Source of the DNA: Bacteroidia bacterium
GTDB taxonomy: Bacteria > Bacteroidota > Bacteroidia > J057
Direction of reading: 5' to 3'
Length of the DNA stretch: 64,000 nucleotides
Assembly: GCA_030430205.1 (NCBI GenBank)
Contig: JAUIGE010000003.1
Location: 310,001-374,000, forward strand
Shown here: one piece after another, positions 27,305 through 36,728 of the stretch
Numbering within the stretch: the stretch's first letter is position 1
How the letters are laid out: each line of letters opens with the position of its first letter
Notes under the pieces: generated by a model
What the model saw: the letters and a program-made list of their open reading frames with translations, nothing else
What the model was told of the DNA's origin: nothing
Databases searched by the model: none
Program-made: the position numbers and the translations under genes

Positions 27305-27561
27305 GCAGGATTCAGTTGGAAAAACGCAGTTTCGCTTAACTCTCCACTGGCTTTGGATTCGTGGATAAGCTCGCGAAATCGCTGGGTTGTCATAGGGAGG
27401 CTTGTCTTTTTAGGGGAAAGGGACTCAAAAGCGCCTTCTTGCCTCATCCTGATATTCACCAGTCTTGACACATCGCGAAAGAGTTCTGGATTGGCATCTG
27501 CCTTCAAATGGATTTCTCTGATCTTTCCAGAAGTATCCCTGACAATATCGATACCCTTCAT
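27250..27561 (-). CDS. Putative antitoxin of the RelE/ParE pair
   Basis: 103 residues, upstream of and overlapping the toxin by 55 bases. MKGIDIVRDTSGKIREIHLK gives a short beta start, a helical middle follows, and the C-terminus is Lys/Pro-rich. I recognise no standard DNA-binding fold (no clear ribbon-helix-helix or helix-turn-helix), so the antitoxin call rests on order, size and coupling. The gene could belong to an undescribed antitoxin family. Confidence 0.6.
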   Translation of the reverse strand: MKGIDIVRDTSGKIREIHLKADANPELFRDVSRLVNIRMRQEGAFESLSPKKTSLPMTTQRFRELIHESKASGELSETAFFQLNPAWLQKREELSSPNLPKHR

Positions 27562-27621
27562 AATTCAAGTTTTAATAATTCGGAATCAATATAAACGAAA
27601 TTTGGCATAAAGGGAAATATT

Positions 27622-27652
27622 TTGTTTCCTGGGAAAGAATGCGGTAATTTTG
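27622..27652 (+). promoter_or_regulatory. Promoter of the MORN lipoprotein gene
   Basis: TTG at 27622-27624, 20-bp spacer, TAATTTTG at 27645-27652. The predicted start near 27659 gives a 28-nt leader before the ATG at 27687. Confidence 0.75.
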
Positions 27653-27686
27653 ATACACGCAAAAAGCGCTGTCAACGGACAATTTT

Positions 27687-28247
27687 ATGAGACTTTTTTT
27701 ACCATTGCTGTTAATGTGTTTTCTCTTAACAGCATGTACAAAATTCGAGCGGGTAATTGAGTATTTTGAGTCTGGCGAAAAGTATATGGAGGGGTACCTA
27801 AAAGATGGGAAAAAGCACGGAAAATGGATTTGGTGGTATGCCAATGGCGCAAAACAGTTTCAAGGGTATTATAAAGATGGCAAACAGCACGGTCTGTTTC
27901 AATACTACCATGGGTTAGGCTATCTGGATTATGAAATCCATTTTAAGGATGACCTCAAGGTGGGTAAATCCACACATTACTACGAAGATGGCACCATAAA
28001 ACTGGAAAGTGTATATGTCAAGGATGTGATACATGGTCCTTATATCACTTATTGGGAAAATGGCATGCCTTACCAAAGAGGTTGGTTTAAATGGGGGGAA
28101 AAGGATAGCTTATGGACCCGCTATTATAAGGAAGGTGGAAAACGGATGGAAGGCCTCTTCAAATATGATGTTCAGGTAGGTGAGTGGACATGGTGGGATG
28201 AAGATGGTATAATTGCTCGCATGGAGCAATACCAGGAAATTGAGTGA
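27687..28247 (+). CDS. MORN-repeat lipoprotein
   Basis: 186 residues. The lipobox LLTAC places the modified Cys at residue 17, so it is a lipoprotein, probably outer-membrane. The rest is made of MORN-type (YwqK-like) units: GEKYMEGYLKDGKKHGKWIWW, GAKQFQGYYKDGKQHGLF, and four or five more with the pattern ...G....G.W..Y. Such units form beta-strands in a row; their target is unknown. Families of this kind are often labelled as antitoxin components in databases, but nothing here supports a toxin partner. It has its own promoter. Confidence 0.85.
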   Translation: MRLFLPLLLMCFLLTACTKFERVIEYFESGEKYMEGYLKDGKKHGKWIWWYANGAKQFQGYYKDGKQHGLFQYYHGLGYLDYEIHFKDDLKVGKSTHYYEDGTIKLESVYVKDVIHGPYITYWENGMPYQRGWFKWGEKDSLWTRYYKEGGKRMEGLFKYDVQVGEWTWWDEDGIIARMEQYQEIE

Positions 28248-28419
28248 ACCTTTTGAAAAAGCATATAAATTTTCTACATTTAAATTCCATGCATTGAAAT
28301 ATGAGCACCATATAACTAGCTGATATTCAAGTATAGATTGGTTTTTAAAATCCTTGCATTTAATGTAATTTCGCGCTGTAAAAAGTATTTTTCACAATAA
28401 CCCTGCTTCCCTGTTTGCT

Positions 28420-29577
28420 ATGACCCCTGGCTTTTTCACTCATAATAAAGCGATGGCTTTTTGGGTACTCCTTCTTTTCGTAGGGGTGTCTTTGCCTCAT
28501 ACTGGCTTCAGTCAATGTGGAATAACCATTCCCAATGGTGAGAGGTGTGAGGCCCCAGGAGGGGACAATTGCGAGTTTTATATCTGTGTACAGGGTCAAT
28601 GTGTGCCCTCAGGCCTGTATTATCCTTCCGGTACAAAATGCGGCTGCTTTTCCGACGAATGCTATGAAGACTTTTGCGATGCCTCAGGCGATTGCGTTTG
28701 TGGTTTTTTTGCAGCAGCAGCAGCCTATAATTGTGCTTCTGAACAGAATATATGCGATGGAGTAGCCCATTGTGATGGCTTGAGTGCCGAAAATTGCAAT
28801 GGAAGTACAACTTTCCCTGCAGCCTCCTGTGATGATGGCGTGCTATGTACGGTTGATTGCAATCCTGTAGAAGGTTGTGTCACTTATCCTATTGATAACC
28901 GCTGCGATGATAGTGATAATTGCACCGTTGATATTTGTGATACTACTACCGTGTCCGGCTGTCTGAATACCTGTACCGGAACCCAGGCTTGTGCGGGCCA
29001 GGCTGCCTGTACTTCTTTTCCGATTACCTGGAGCAGTATTTCGGCATATGCAGAAAACGCGACCATATTTGTTGAATGGATGACCTCGATGGAATTAAAT
29101 AACAAAGGATTTGAGGTCGAATTAAGCGAAGATGGGATCTTTTATTCCCAAATTGGATTTGTATCGGGAAGCGGCACCAGCCGGGAGGCACAATTTTATG
29201 AATTTCAAAGTCCTATTATGCGTTATGGCACAAATTATGTGAGATTGAAGCAAGTAGATTTGGATGGTGGGTATAGTTATTCCCATGCTTTAGAAGTAAG
29301 CGTGCCTCTTAAGCAATTGCTTCTTCTGGAACATGCATACCCCAATCCATTCCGGGATAAGACCACCATCCGTTTTTCAGTAAAAGAAGAAGTATTTGTT
29401 AGCCTGAAAGTGTATGATTGGGGTGGAAAAGAAGTAAAGCGTTTATTTACAGGAACAGCTAAAGCACATGAGGTATATAGTTTTACCCTCCATGCTTCCG
29501 GACTTACCGCAGGGACATACTTTTATGAACTTGTGGGTGGACAGAACCGGGTGGCTCGCAAGATACTTGTCTACTAA
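28420..29577 (+). CDS. Cys-rich secreted protein with T9SS type A sorting domain (copy 1)
   Basis: 385 residues. The signal peptide is most likely MAFWVLLLFVGVSLPHTGFS (second Met, codon 12). Residues 30-205 are Cys-rich, with pairs such as CDDGVLCTVDCNP and CDDSDNCTVDICD that resemble the CTDC motif of slime-mould matrix proteins. Then follows a beta domain (VEWMTSMELNNKGFEVELSE; NYVRLKQVDLDGGYSYS) usual before T9SS tails, and a type A sorting domain from AYPNPFRDKTTIRFSV to RKILVY. The protein is therefore exported by Sec and T9SS and probably anchored at the surface. The next gene is a paralog 62 bp on. Confidence 0.88.
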   Translation: MTPGFFTHNKAMAFWVLLLFVGVSLPHTGFSQCGITIPNGERCEAPGGDNCEFYICVQGQCVPSGLYYPSGTKCGCFSDECYEDFCDASGDCVCGFFAAAAAYNCASEQNICDGVAHCDGLSAENCNGSTTFPAASCDDGVLCTVDCNPVEGCVTYPIDNRCDDSDNCTVDICDTTTVSGCLNTCTGTQACAGQAACTSFPITWSSISAYAENATIFVEWMTSMELNNKGFEVELSEDGIFYSQIGFVSGSGTSREAQFYEFQSPIMRYGTNYVRLKQVDLDGGYSYSHALEVSVPLKQLLLLEHAYPNPFRDKTTIRFSVKEEVFVSLKVYDWGGKEVKRLFTGTAKAHEVYSFTLHASGLTAGTYFYELVGGQNRVARKILVY

Positions 29578-29639
29578 TAATATTTTTCTTGTCTTTACAG
29601 CCTGTAGCTCCAGTCTCTGTCCAAACATTTTTTTGCCAT

Positions 29640-30818
29640 ATGGAATTTAGGGTAAAAGTACCAGCAAAAATCCTCCCTTTGCTATTTGTAGTAGGTTGGT
29701 TTGGCTATTTGCCTAACCTGGTTGCTCAGTGTGGTGTCAGTATTCCATTTGGTCAGCACTGCTCCCCTCCTCCAAGACTCGCGGCCCAATCTTGTTATTT
29801 TTGGGAATGTGATACAACTTCTACAGGTGGAGACACCTGCAAAATTACGAATGTTCCCCTTCCTATTGGATCTCGGTGTGGACTTTTTGGTGATGAGTGC
29901 TTTGATGACTTTTGCAATGGGCAAGGGATTTGTGTTTTTAGTTTTAGTGTAGCACCCAAAAGCAGCCCTTGTGCATCTGACCGGAATGTATGTGATGGTG
30001 TAGAGCTTTGCAATGGTTTAAGTGGTTTGAGCTGCCAGGGAGATACCATTTATCCAGCTTCAAAATGTGATGATAATGTTTTTTGCACAGAAAACTGCAA
30101 TCCTATAGATACCTGTGTCACCTTCCCTTTTAATGAGCGATGTGATGACAATGATATTTGTACAGATGATATCTGTGATACAACAGGTACCCAGCCTTCA
30201 TGTATCTCAACTTGTACAGGCTTAGCTGCTTGTGCTGGAACACCAGGCTGTGTGGGTTTTCCTGTTGAATGGTTGAATTTTACGGTTTGGGCGGATGGAA
30301 GAGACTTGCTGATGGAATGGATGACAGTGAATGAAATAAACAATGTCGGCTTTGATATAGAAATCAGTTTGGATGGTGAAATGTTTATCAAAAGGGGTTT
30401 TGTAGAAGGAAAAGGGACCATATCTGATGCGCAGTTTTATTCCTTCCACACAGAAGTACTTAATTATGGAGATAATTATGTGCGCATCAAGCAATGGGAT
30501 ACAGATGGTGCTTTTTCTTATTCGAAGACCCTGAGGGTTCATGCGCCCCAGCCTATTCCATTTGAAATGGGGCGGGCCTTTCCCAACCCATTTAGAAAAG
30601 CGTGCATGCTGAGTTTTTCAGTTAGTAAGCCCTCGATGGTTCGTTTGGTCGTCTACAATCAAAGCGGAATTTTGGTCAAAATCCTTTTTGAAGGGAAAGC
30701 TGAGCCAACGATAATTTATCGAAGTGTATTAGAGGCCGAAGGGCTTGCGCCAGGTATGTATTTTTATCGCCTGGAAGGCGACTTTGAAAGCGAAGTTCGT
30801 AAACTTACTCTATATTGA
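29640..30818 (+). CDS. Cys-rich secreted protein with T9SS type A sorting domain (copy 2)
   Basis: 392 residues, paralog of the gene before it over its whole length: GDECFDDFCNGQG, CDDNVFCTENCNP, CDDNDICTDDICD, then EWMTVNEINNVGFDIEIS, NYVRIKQWDTDGAFSYS and a C-terminal AFPNPFRKACMLSFSV...RKLTLY. The start was set at the ATG at 29640, where a good signal peptide begins (EFRVKVPAKILPLLFVV); an earlier ATG at 29589 would place 17 polar residues in front. Tandem duplication followed by divergence is the simplest origin. A short exported protein gene starts 2 bp after its stop. Confidence 0.88.
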   Translation: MEFRVKVPAKILPLLFVVGWFGYLPNLVAQCGVSIPFGQHCSPPPRLAAQSCYFWECDTTSTGGDTCKITNVPLPIGSRCGLFGDECFDDFCNGQGICVFSFSVAPKSSPCASDRNVCDGVELCNGLSGLSCQGDTIYPASKCDDNVFCTENCNPIDTCVTFPFNERCDDNDICTDDICDTTGTQPSCISTCTGLAACAGTPGCVGFPVEWLNFTVWADGRDLLMEWMTVNEINNVGFDIEISLDGEMFIKRGFVEGKGTISDAQFYSFHTEVLNYGDNYVRIKQWDTDGAFSYSKTLRVHAPQPIPFEMGRAFPNPFRKACMLSFSVSKPSMVRLVVYNQSGILVKILFEGKAEPTIIYRSVLEAEGLAPGMYFYRLEGDFESEVRKLTLY

Positions 30819-30820
30819 TC

Positions 30821-31228
30821 ATGAGAAGCTTAATTTTTTTTGGTGTATGGGTCGTTTTGGGCTCTGCTCTGGTAGCCCAAAACAATAATGCGGCATCACC
30901 CACGCTAAGTCCTGAGGCCGCTTATGAACATTATAACTCTCCCGAATACCTTGCAGCAGTTGCTACCAATCACCTCATTCAGGAATTGGGACTTACTGGC
31001 GACCAAAGGGAAAAGGTATATTGTGCCAAGCTCAATTACTTACAGCACAAAAGCGCTTTGATCAAAAAGCATGAGCGGGAGGGTGGCAGCTCTATGGCAG
31101 CACGCCTTCAACTGTATGAATACAGAAAAACCTGTAACAGGGAAATACGCTCCGCACTGAATCCCACCCAAATAGAAAAGTTTGATGCCTACCTAAATCG
31201 AATGGAGAATGGCAACTCAGGAAATTAA
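30821..31228 (+). CDS. Small exported helical protein, downstream of the Cys-rich pair
   Basis: 135 residues. Signal peptide MRSLIFFGVWVVLGSALVAQ; start ATG at 30821, 2 bp after the preceding stop, so the genes are very likely co-transcribed. The mature part is helical with LGLTGDQREKVYCAKLNY and ALNPTQIEKFDAYLNRM, a layout like Spy/CpxP-type periplasmic proteins with LTxxQ motifs. That family includes chaperones and metal sensors; a chaperone for the disulfide-rich neighbours is an attractive but untested idea. It is convergent with the epimerase gene, 5 bp apart. Confidence 0.75.
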   Translation: MRSLIFFGVWVVLGSALVAQNNNAASPTLSPEAAYEHYNSPEYLAAVATNHLIQELGLTGDQREKVYCAKLNYLQHKSALIKKHEREGGSSMAARLQLYEYRKTCNREIRSALNPTQIEKFDAYLNRMENGNSGN

Positions 31229-31233
31229 TGAAC

Positions 31234-31638
31234 TCATTCATTCTTGATTTCCTGGCATAATTCTACCAGTACACCATGGCAATCGCGGGGATGTACAAAA
31301 GCCACCAGCTTATTGTCTGCGCCTTTTTTAGGTTGGTCATTCAATACCTGAAAGCCTTCTTCCCTCAAGCGTTTCAATTCCACGTAAATATCTTCCACCT
31401 CAAAAGCAATATGATGGATGCCCTCTCCTCTTTTTGCAATAAATTTTGCTATTGCTGAGGTGGGGTCGCTTGCTTCCAGTAATTCAATTTTACTTTGGCC
31501 CAACTGAAAAAAACTGGTTGTAACCGACTCACTTTCCACAGTTTCATGCTTATAGGCTTGCTGGTTGAAAAGCTGAGCAAATATTTTATCTGCTGTTTCA
31601 AGAGATTTTACGGCGATTCCTATGTGTTCAATTTTCAT
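31234..31638 (-). CDS. mce: Methylmalonyl-CoA epimerase
   Basis: 134 residues, glyoxalase/VOC fold. Interconverts (S)- and (R)-methylmalonyl-CoA between succinyl-CoA and propionyl-CoA. IEHIGIAVKSLETADK at the N-terminus holds the first metal His; EGIHHIAFEVEDI holds the second His; a C-terminal Glu ligand lies in GVLVELCQ. The start is the ATG at 31638; the longer open frame to 31728 adds 30 residues and would run into the divergent psd gene. The mutase genes are not in this window. Confidence 0.93.
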   Translation of the reverse strand: MKIEHIGIAVKSLETADKIFAQLFNQQAYKHETVESESVTTSFFQLGQSKIELLEASDPTSAIAKFIAKRGEGIHHIAFEVEDIYVELKRLREEGFQVLNDQPKKGADNKLVAFVHPRDCHGVLVELCQEIKNE

Positions 31639-31710
31639 ACTCAAAAAGGTTTTAACTAATATGCAAAAGAGTAAGATATTGCAGACAGTAAAATAAACTA
31701 AAATTGTGTT

Positions 31711-32379
31711 ATGATAAATCGAATTCACCGAGAAGGTTATACCTTAATCCCGATCTCTTTTGCGATTATTTTGGGCCTTATGGCTCTAATCCACCTACTC
31801 CTGCCAGCTGGTTGGGGAACCATCGTCACTGCCATCCTTGACATAGGAGGGATAGTGTTAATGGGACTCATTGTGAATTTCTTTCGAAATCCACATGTGG
31901 ACGTGCAGGAAAATCCTGCCCAAATCCTTTCTCCCTGTGATGGCAAGGTGGTTGTTATTGAGGAAGTGGAAGATGAACTGTATTTTAAAGGAAGAGTAAA
32001 TCAGATAAGTATTTTTATGTCTCCTTTGAATGTCCATGTCAACCGAAACCCTATTTCGGGTAAGGTAAAGTTTTTGAAATATTTCCCAGGGAAATTTTTG
32101 GTGGCATTTGACCCCAAATCTTCTTCTTTAAACGAGCAAAGCTATGTAGCTGTGGAAAATGAAGGGATGGCCGTGGCATATAAGCAAATAGCAGGGTATG
32201 TAGCCCGCAGAATCAAATATTATATCAAGGAAGGAGATGATGTGAGACAAGGCGCAGAGTTTGGTTTTATTCGTTTTGGCTCTCGCATTGATGTCTTGCT
32301 TCCTTTAGATATAGAAATAAAAGCTCAATTAGGAGATGTTGTAAAAGCAGGGCGAAGCATTTTAGCAGAAAAAGAATAG
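31711..32379 (+). CDS. psd: Phosphatidylserine decarboxylase proenzyme
   Basis: 222 residues. Makes phosphatidylethanolamine at the inner membrane. Two N-terminal membrane helices (residues 12-58) precede the catalytic part: FFRNPH, SPCDGKVVVIE, FMSPLNVHVNRNPISG and FGSRIDVLLP. Self-cleavage between Gly190 and Ser191 would give the pyruvoyl alpha chain (191-222). It is the short archaeal-like Psd form found in Bacteroidota. A terminator follows. Confidence 0.95.
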   Translation: MINRIHREGYTLIPISFAIILGLMALIHLLLPAGWGTIVTAILDIGGIVLMGLIVNFFRNPHVDVQENPAQILSPCDGKVVVIEEVEDELYFKGRVNQISIFMSPLNVHVNRNPISGKVKFLKYFPGKFLVAFDPKSSSLNEQSYVAVENEGMAVAYKQIAGYVARRIKYYIKEGDDVRQGAEFGFIRFGSRIDVLLPLDIEIKAQLGDVVKAGRSILAEKE

Positions 32380-32403
32380 CGGAGCGAAATTGCTCCAAAA
32401 AGA

Positions 32404-32436
32404 AAGCCGGTACATCTGATGATGCACCGGCTTTTT
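32404..32436. terminator. Bidirectional terminator, psd / PKD protein
   Basis: AAGCCGGTACATC pairs with GATGCACCGGCTT (one mismatch) around a 3-nt loop, followed by TTT on the right and preceded by A-rich sequence on the left. It separates psd from the convergent giant gene. Confidence 0.85.
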
Positions 32437-32456
32437 ATTGTTAGGGAATTCGATTT

Positions 32457-35400
32457 CTATCGGATCAGGGTAATGGTACCCGTTTGCTCGGCCATTTTTC
32501 CGCTAATATCCTGATAGCGAACTACGTATACATAAACACCTTCCGGAACGTCAGCGCCATTAGCGTTTTTGCCATTCCACTTGAAGGTAGGCTCATTGGC
32601 TTCATAAACCACTGTGCCCCAGCGACTGAAAATCTTAATCTGGAATTCACGCAGATTGTAGTTTCCAATTTTGTATTCGTCATTGTAGCCATCACCATTA
32701 GGTGTGAAAGCAGAAGGCATAAATGCATTGACGATCTTTTTCACTTCAATGACCGTTGTTGCAACGAGTTCACATCCGTTTTTATCAATAGCAGTTAAAG
32801 TGACTGTATATCTTCCAGGGGTCACATATTCATGTACGGGAACCTCAAGGTCAGAAACATTATCATCACCAAAGTCCCAGGTCCATGCTGTCAGTTCGAT
32901 GCTGGAAACAGGGGTAAACTCTACTGTTCCGACAGGAAGCTCTACCAGGGTTTTACTTGGACTAATGATCAGGTCCTGGTCAGAAGCTACATATCCTGTG
33001 ATAGGGTACCTTTCACTTTCACAGCCATAAATAGAGGTTGTGGTCACAAAGAAGGTTCTATTTGAAGGAAGAGGATCTGTTACATAGGCATAGCCATTAT
33101 AGAAAGGCTTTTCTACAGTCAGGTCTGTATACCATTTCACTTTTACATTGGAATTAGCAGCAGCGATCAGGTATGCAGGACTTGAGAAACATACAGTATC
33201 TTCTGTTAACTCAGGAAGAGGCGGATAGTCATAAACCGTAACGGTACGGAGTGCATTATGTCCACAACCTTTGTCCGATACTACCTGCATATTTACAGGA
33301 TAAACGCCTGGCCCATCATAGACAAAACTAGGGTTTTGCAAACCAGTCGGGCCTTGTCCTTGGCCACCAAAGTTCCAAAGCCACTGATCCAAATTGGTAT
33401 ATGCTATAGTAGAGAGGTCAGTAAAGTGAATGGTATCACCGGGGCAAACATTATAAGACTTAAAGCTGGCACGAGGATTAGGATCGATGACCAGGTCCTT
33501 CTTAACTGTTTTGCTACAACCCTCTGAAGAAATCACAGTGAGAACAACCTGATAAGTACCAGGGCCTACATCTCTATATCTTGTGCCAGGATTAGGAGCA
33601 TCAGATTTAATACCATTTCCAAAATCCCAATTCCAGGCAACGATAGGTGTTGCAGAACTGATTTGAGTGGCATCGGTAAAAAAGATATCGTCAAACTCAC
33701 AGTGACCTGTAACATTGAAGTCTGCGCGAGGCTCTTCAAATACCGTAATATCTCGTGATGTTGAATGTACACATCCATTGCCGGTGGTTACTGTAAGGAT
33801 AACGGTTTTATTTCCAGCAGCGGCATACACATGAGTAGGTTGCTTTCGACTGGAGAAGTTATTTCCTCCTGAAGCAGGATCTCCAAAATTCCAGGCATAG
33901 GTGCTGATCTGATCCAATCCTCCTCCAACAGATGAACCGTTGTAAGAAAAGACTACGCTATCCTGGCAAGCATTGGTGACTTCAAATGAAGCTACGGGAA
34001 TGGGGTGTACAAATACGGTTTGGCTAAAAGAATCCACACAACCAGCAGCCGAGGTTACGATCAAAGTCGTGTTGTAATAGCCCGAGGTATCATATAGGTG
34101 TGTAGCAAGGCTACCCGTGGCGCCATTTCCATCCCCAAACTTCCAAACGATATCCGTGATTACACCCGGAGCATTTATGACAGAGCGGTCAGTAAAGACT
34201 GTAGGGGAACCCTGGCAGATGTTTGTGAGATCAAATAGGGCATCTGGAAGATTTTCCACGGTTACTGTTCTTTGCAAGGAAGCTTGACAACCATTGTCAG
34301 AAGTCACATTGAGGTTGACAGTATAGCTGCCTGCGGTCTGGTAGGTGTGGGTTGGGTGTTGCAAATTGGAAGTCGTACCATCACCAAAATCCCATTTCCA
34401 GCTGATAAGCCTTCCTTCAGAGATGGTTGATTGGTCTAAAAATTCAGTTTGTATACCTTCACACACAGTTGTAGGAGAGAAGTCAGGCACTGGCTGAGCG
34501 TAAGGGCTAACTGTTGCAAAAACAGTATCTCCCAAACAACCATTGGCATCTTGCGGGATCATCCATACACTCGTATCCTGAGTGATATTAGCCACGATGA
34601 TGAGAGCCGTGTTGGTAGGTGTAGTGCTCCAATTGTAATTGGTAGCTCCTGAGGCAATCAGGGTAGCACTTTGTCCATCACAAACTCTGAATGAGCCAGA
34701 AATATCACCTGGAGGGCCAGGATTGATCTTAACTGTCACAAATTCTGCCTGAGAAGTACAGCCATTATCAAAAGTAACTACAGAAAGCGTTGTGGTGTTG
34801 CTATATGGATAGCGGATCGAAGCCGTCGTATCACCCGTACTCCAGAGGTAGCGTGTACCTCCCGAAGCGCGAAGGGTGATAGAATCACCTCTACAGATGG
34901 TCGGTTGAGCTGGCGAAATCCTTACCTGCAGAGAAGGGTTAATCACCACCTTAACAAAGTCTTCCGTTTCACAAATACTATCTGTCACGTAAAGGACATA
35001 GTCAATTGTATCTACGACACCTTGATTGAGGTTGGTAAGGGAAAAATTCGGCTGAGCCAAAGTTGAGTCACTCAATCCCTTTTTGGGCGTCCAGTTGTAG
35101 TACTGGCCAGGAATATGGGGCGTTCCCAATTGGAAAAGGAAGCCGGAACATATAGTAAGGTCTGGCCCGGCATCTGCGGTAACACCTGTTGATAGCGTCA
35201 CAAAATCACGGAAAGAGTGAGCACATCCAAAAGTATCCGTAATGGTCAGGTCTACGAAATAGGTAGCAGGCCTTGGATAGTTGTGCAGCAGAGATGAGTC
35301 ATTCAGGTTCGTATTGAACTGAGGCTGCAGGTTACCATTGCCACGCCAGGTATACTTATAGTTTTTAAATCCACTTGGGATATTGGAACGGGGTACAGCA

Positions 35401-36728
35401 GAAAGCTGAACAGAGTTACAGTTATTGATAGGCTGTGCAGAAATGGTACTGTTAATAAGCGGCTGGGTGACATTGATCAGGTAAGTAACACTTGCAGATC
35501 CTGGGATAGGACAGGCATCATCAATCACAATCACGTCCAACAGATATGTACCTGGAGCGGTAGGTGTCCAGCAAAAACGGCCCAAAGGAGCTTTGCCACG
35601 AATTGTATCTTGTATTGCAGGGTTGGCTGGGCTGAAGAAAGTCGCACCTACCATGGTATTCCTTACTTTATTCCAAATCAACTGATAGTTGAGGGCAGTA
35701 TCTTTAGATGTTACAGGAACATCAAAGCAAATAGGCGCACCGGCACAAGCTCTAAGCAATTTCGGACCCAATGTGCCAACAGGTAAATTGGTAAGCGTTG
35801 GGTTCGTAATAGGGGGAACATCCGGGTTGCTACTTGTACAGTTAGTAATAACCGTAATCTGCATATCCCTCACCACACTACCGATTTTTACCCGGTTTCT
35901 CCATTCTTCCACTTCTATACAAAGCACACCTACAACGGGGCTACCGTTAGGGTTAGGAGCCATTTCGATCTCACCCGTAAAAGGGTCAAGAGTTACTCTC
36001 CAATCTGTCCCCAGAGGACTGGTAAAAGAGTAGCCGGCGCCATAAGTCACATTGGTACCTGCATTAGAAATACAAGGTACAAGGCGATAAGACAGGGAGT
36101 CTCCATCCGGGTCAAAGGCACCCTGTATAAATGTCTGGGTTTGGCCCGCGCAAATATAAGGTACGGGAACGTTGATGAAGGTAGGAGAGCTATTACAAGG
36201 GGTGATGGTCAGGTCAATGACCGTCTTACCTGTATAGATGCCATTGCTGGCAGAACCAGAAGTAATGGCATTGTTTCGGCAGCAGTTGTACCAGGACAGG
36301 GTAAATGTGGTACAGGGGGTTGAACCACCCAAACAAAAGTCATAATCCCTATAATAATGGGCTTCAAGTACACCATTAATAGATGAGCTTGCAGAAGTAC
36401 AACCAGTAGAAAAGCCTGGACAAACAGGTGTAACCTCTACATAACGTGTCTGAATCCAGGGGCCTGCTGGCAGGGGGTTGGTATTACAGTTGGATGGAGA
36501 CTTGGCAAAGGTTACGTTGGGTGTAGGGCCGGGGCCCGGTAGTGGGGTTGTAGCCCCTCCTTTACAGTCAAAATACGCTTTATGCGTGATCCTGTAAATA
36601 CAAGGACCCAGACATTCATAGCTGATGTCTACGCCCATATAGTGTGTAGCCTTGCTTTCTGTCGTAAGAAATGCGAACAACAGAAAAACAAAAAAGGGTT
36701 TTAAAATTTTTACAAAAAGTGGTCTCAT
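32457..36728 (-). CDS. Giant PKD-domain protein with T9SS type B sorting domain
   Basis: 1423 residues. A signal peptide ends near ESKA; the mature start THYMGVDISYECLGPCIYRIT begins a Cys-containing N-terminal domain of about 280 residues shared with the divergent paralog. At least six PKD units are recognisable from about residue 770 to 1300 by their W.FGDG/FGNG motifs (WKWDFGDGTTS, VWKFGDGNG, WNWDFGNG, WTWDFGDDN). The C-terminus from AFMPSAFTPNGDGYNDEYK (about 1338) to the end is a type B (gliding-associated, CHU_C-like) sorting domain. PKD proteins of this build are surface adhesins or scaffolds; ligand unknown. The type B tail predicts handling by a PorE/SprF-like partner, not seen here. 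Confidence 0.93.
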   Translation of the reverse strand: MRPLFVKILKPFFVFLLFAFLTTESKATHYMGVDISYECLGPCIYRITHKAYFDCKGGATTPLPGPGPTPNVTFAKSPSNCNTNPLPAGPWIQTRYVEVTPVCPGFSTGCTSASSSINGVLEAHYYRDYDFCLGGSTPCTTFTLSWYNCCRNNAITSGSASNGIYTGKTVIDLTITPCNSSPTFINVPVPYICAGQTQTFIQGAFDPDGDSLSYRLVPCISNAGTNVTYGAGYSFTSPLGTDWRVTLDPFTGEIEMAPNPNGSPVVGVLCIEVEEWRNRVKIGSVVRDMQITVITNCTSSNPDVPPITNPTLTNLPVGTLGPKLLRACAGAPICFDVPVTSKDTALNYQLIWNKVRNTMVGATFFSPANPAIQDTIRGKAPLGRFCWTPTAPGTYLLDVIVIDDACPIPGSASVTYLINVTQPLINSTISAQPINNCNSVQLSAVPRSNIPSGFKNYKYTWRGNGNLQPQFNTNLNDSSLLHNYPRPATYFVDLTITDTFGCAHSFRDFVTLSTGVTADAGPDLTICSGFLFQLGTPHIPGQYYNWTPKKGLSDSTLAQPNFSLTNLNQGVVDTIDYVLYVTDSICETEDFVKVVINPSLQVRISPAQPTICRGDSITLRASGGTRYLWSTGDTTASIRYPYSNTTTLSVVTFDNGCTSQAEFVTVKINPGPPGDISGSFRVCDGQSATLIASGATNYNWSTTPTNTALIIVANITQDTSVWMIPQDANGCLGDTVFATVSPYAQPVPDFSPTTVCEGIQTEFLDQSTISEGRLISWKWDFGDGTTSNLQHPTHTYQTAGSYTVNLNVTSDNGCQASLQRTVTVENLPDALFDLTNICQGSPTVFTDRSVINAPGVITDIVWKFGDGNGATGSLATHLYDTSGYYNTTLIVTSAAGCVDSFSQTVFVHPIPVASFEVTNACQDSVVFSYNGSSVGGGLDQISTYAWNFGDPASGGNNFSSRKQPTHVYAAAGNKTVILTVTTGNGCVHSTSRDITVFEEPRADFNVTGHCEFDDIFFTDATQISSATPIVAWNWDFGNGIKSDAPNPGTRYRDVGPGTYQVVLTVISSEGCSKTVKKDLVIDPNPRASFKSYNVCPGDTIHFTDLSTIAYTNLDQWLWNFGGQGQGPTGLQNPSFVYDGPGVYPVNMQVVSDKGCGHNALRTVTVYDYPPLPELTEDTVCFSSPAYLIAAANSNVKVKWYTDLTVEKPFYNGYAYVTDPLPSNRTFFVTTTSIYGCESERYPITGYVASDQDLIISPSKTLVELPVGTVEFTPVSSIELTAWTWDFGDDNVSDLEVPVHEYVTPGRYTVTLTAIDKNGCELVATTVIEVKKIVNAFMPSAFTPNGDGYNDEYKIGNYNLREFQIKIFSRWGTVVYEANEPTFKWNGKNANGADVPEGVYVYVVRYQDISGKMAEQTGTITLIR

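Noticed and set aside
27687-28247. Toxin-antitoxin role for the MORN lipoprotein
   Set aside because: Database names call such repeats antitoxin-like, but it has a lipobox and its own promoter and no toxin partner on its strand.
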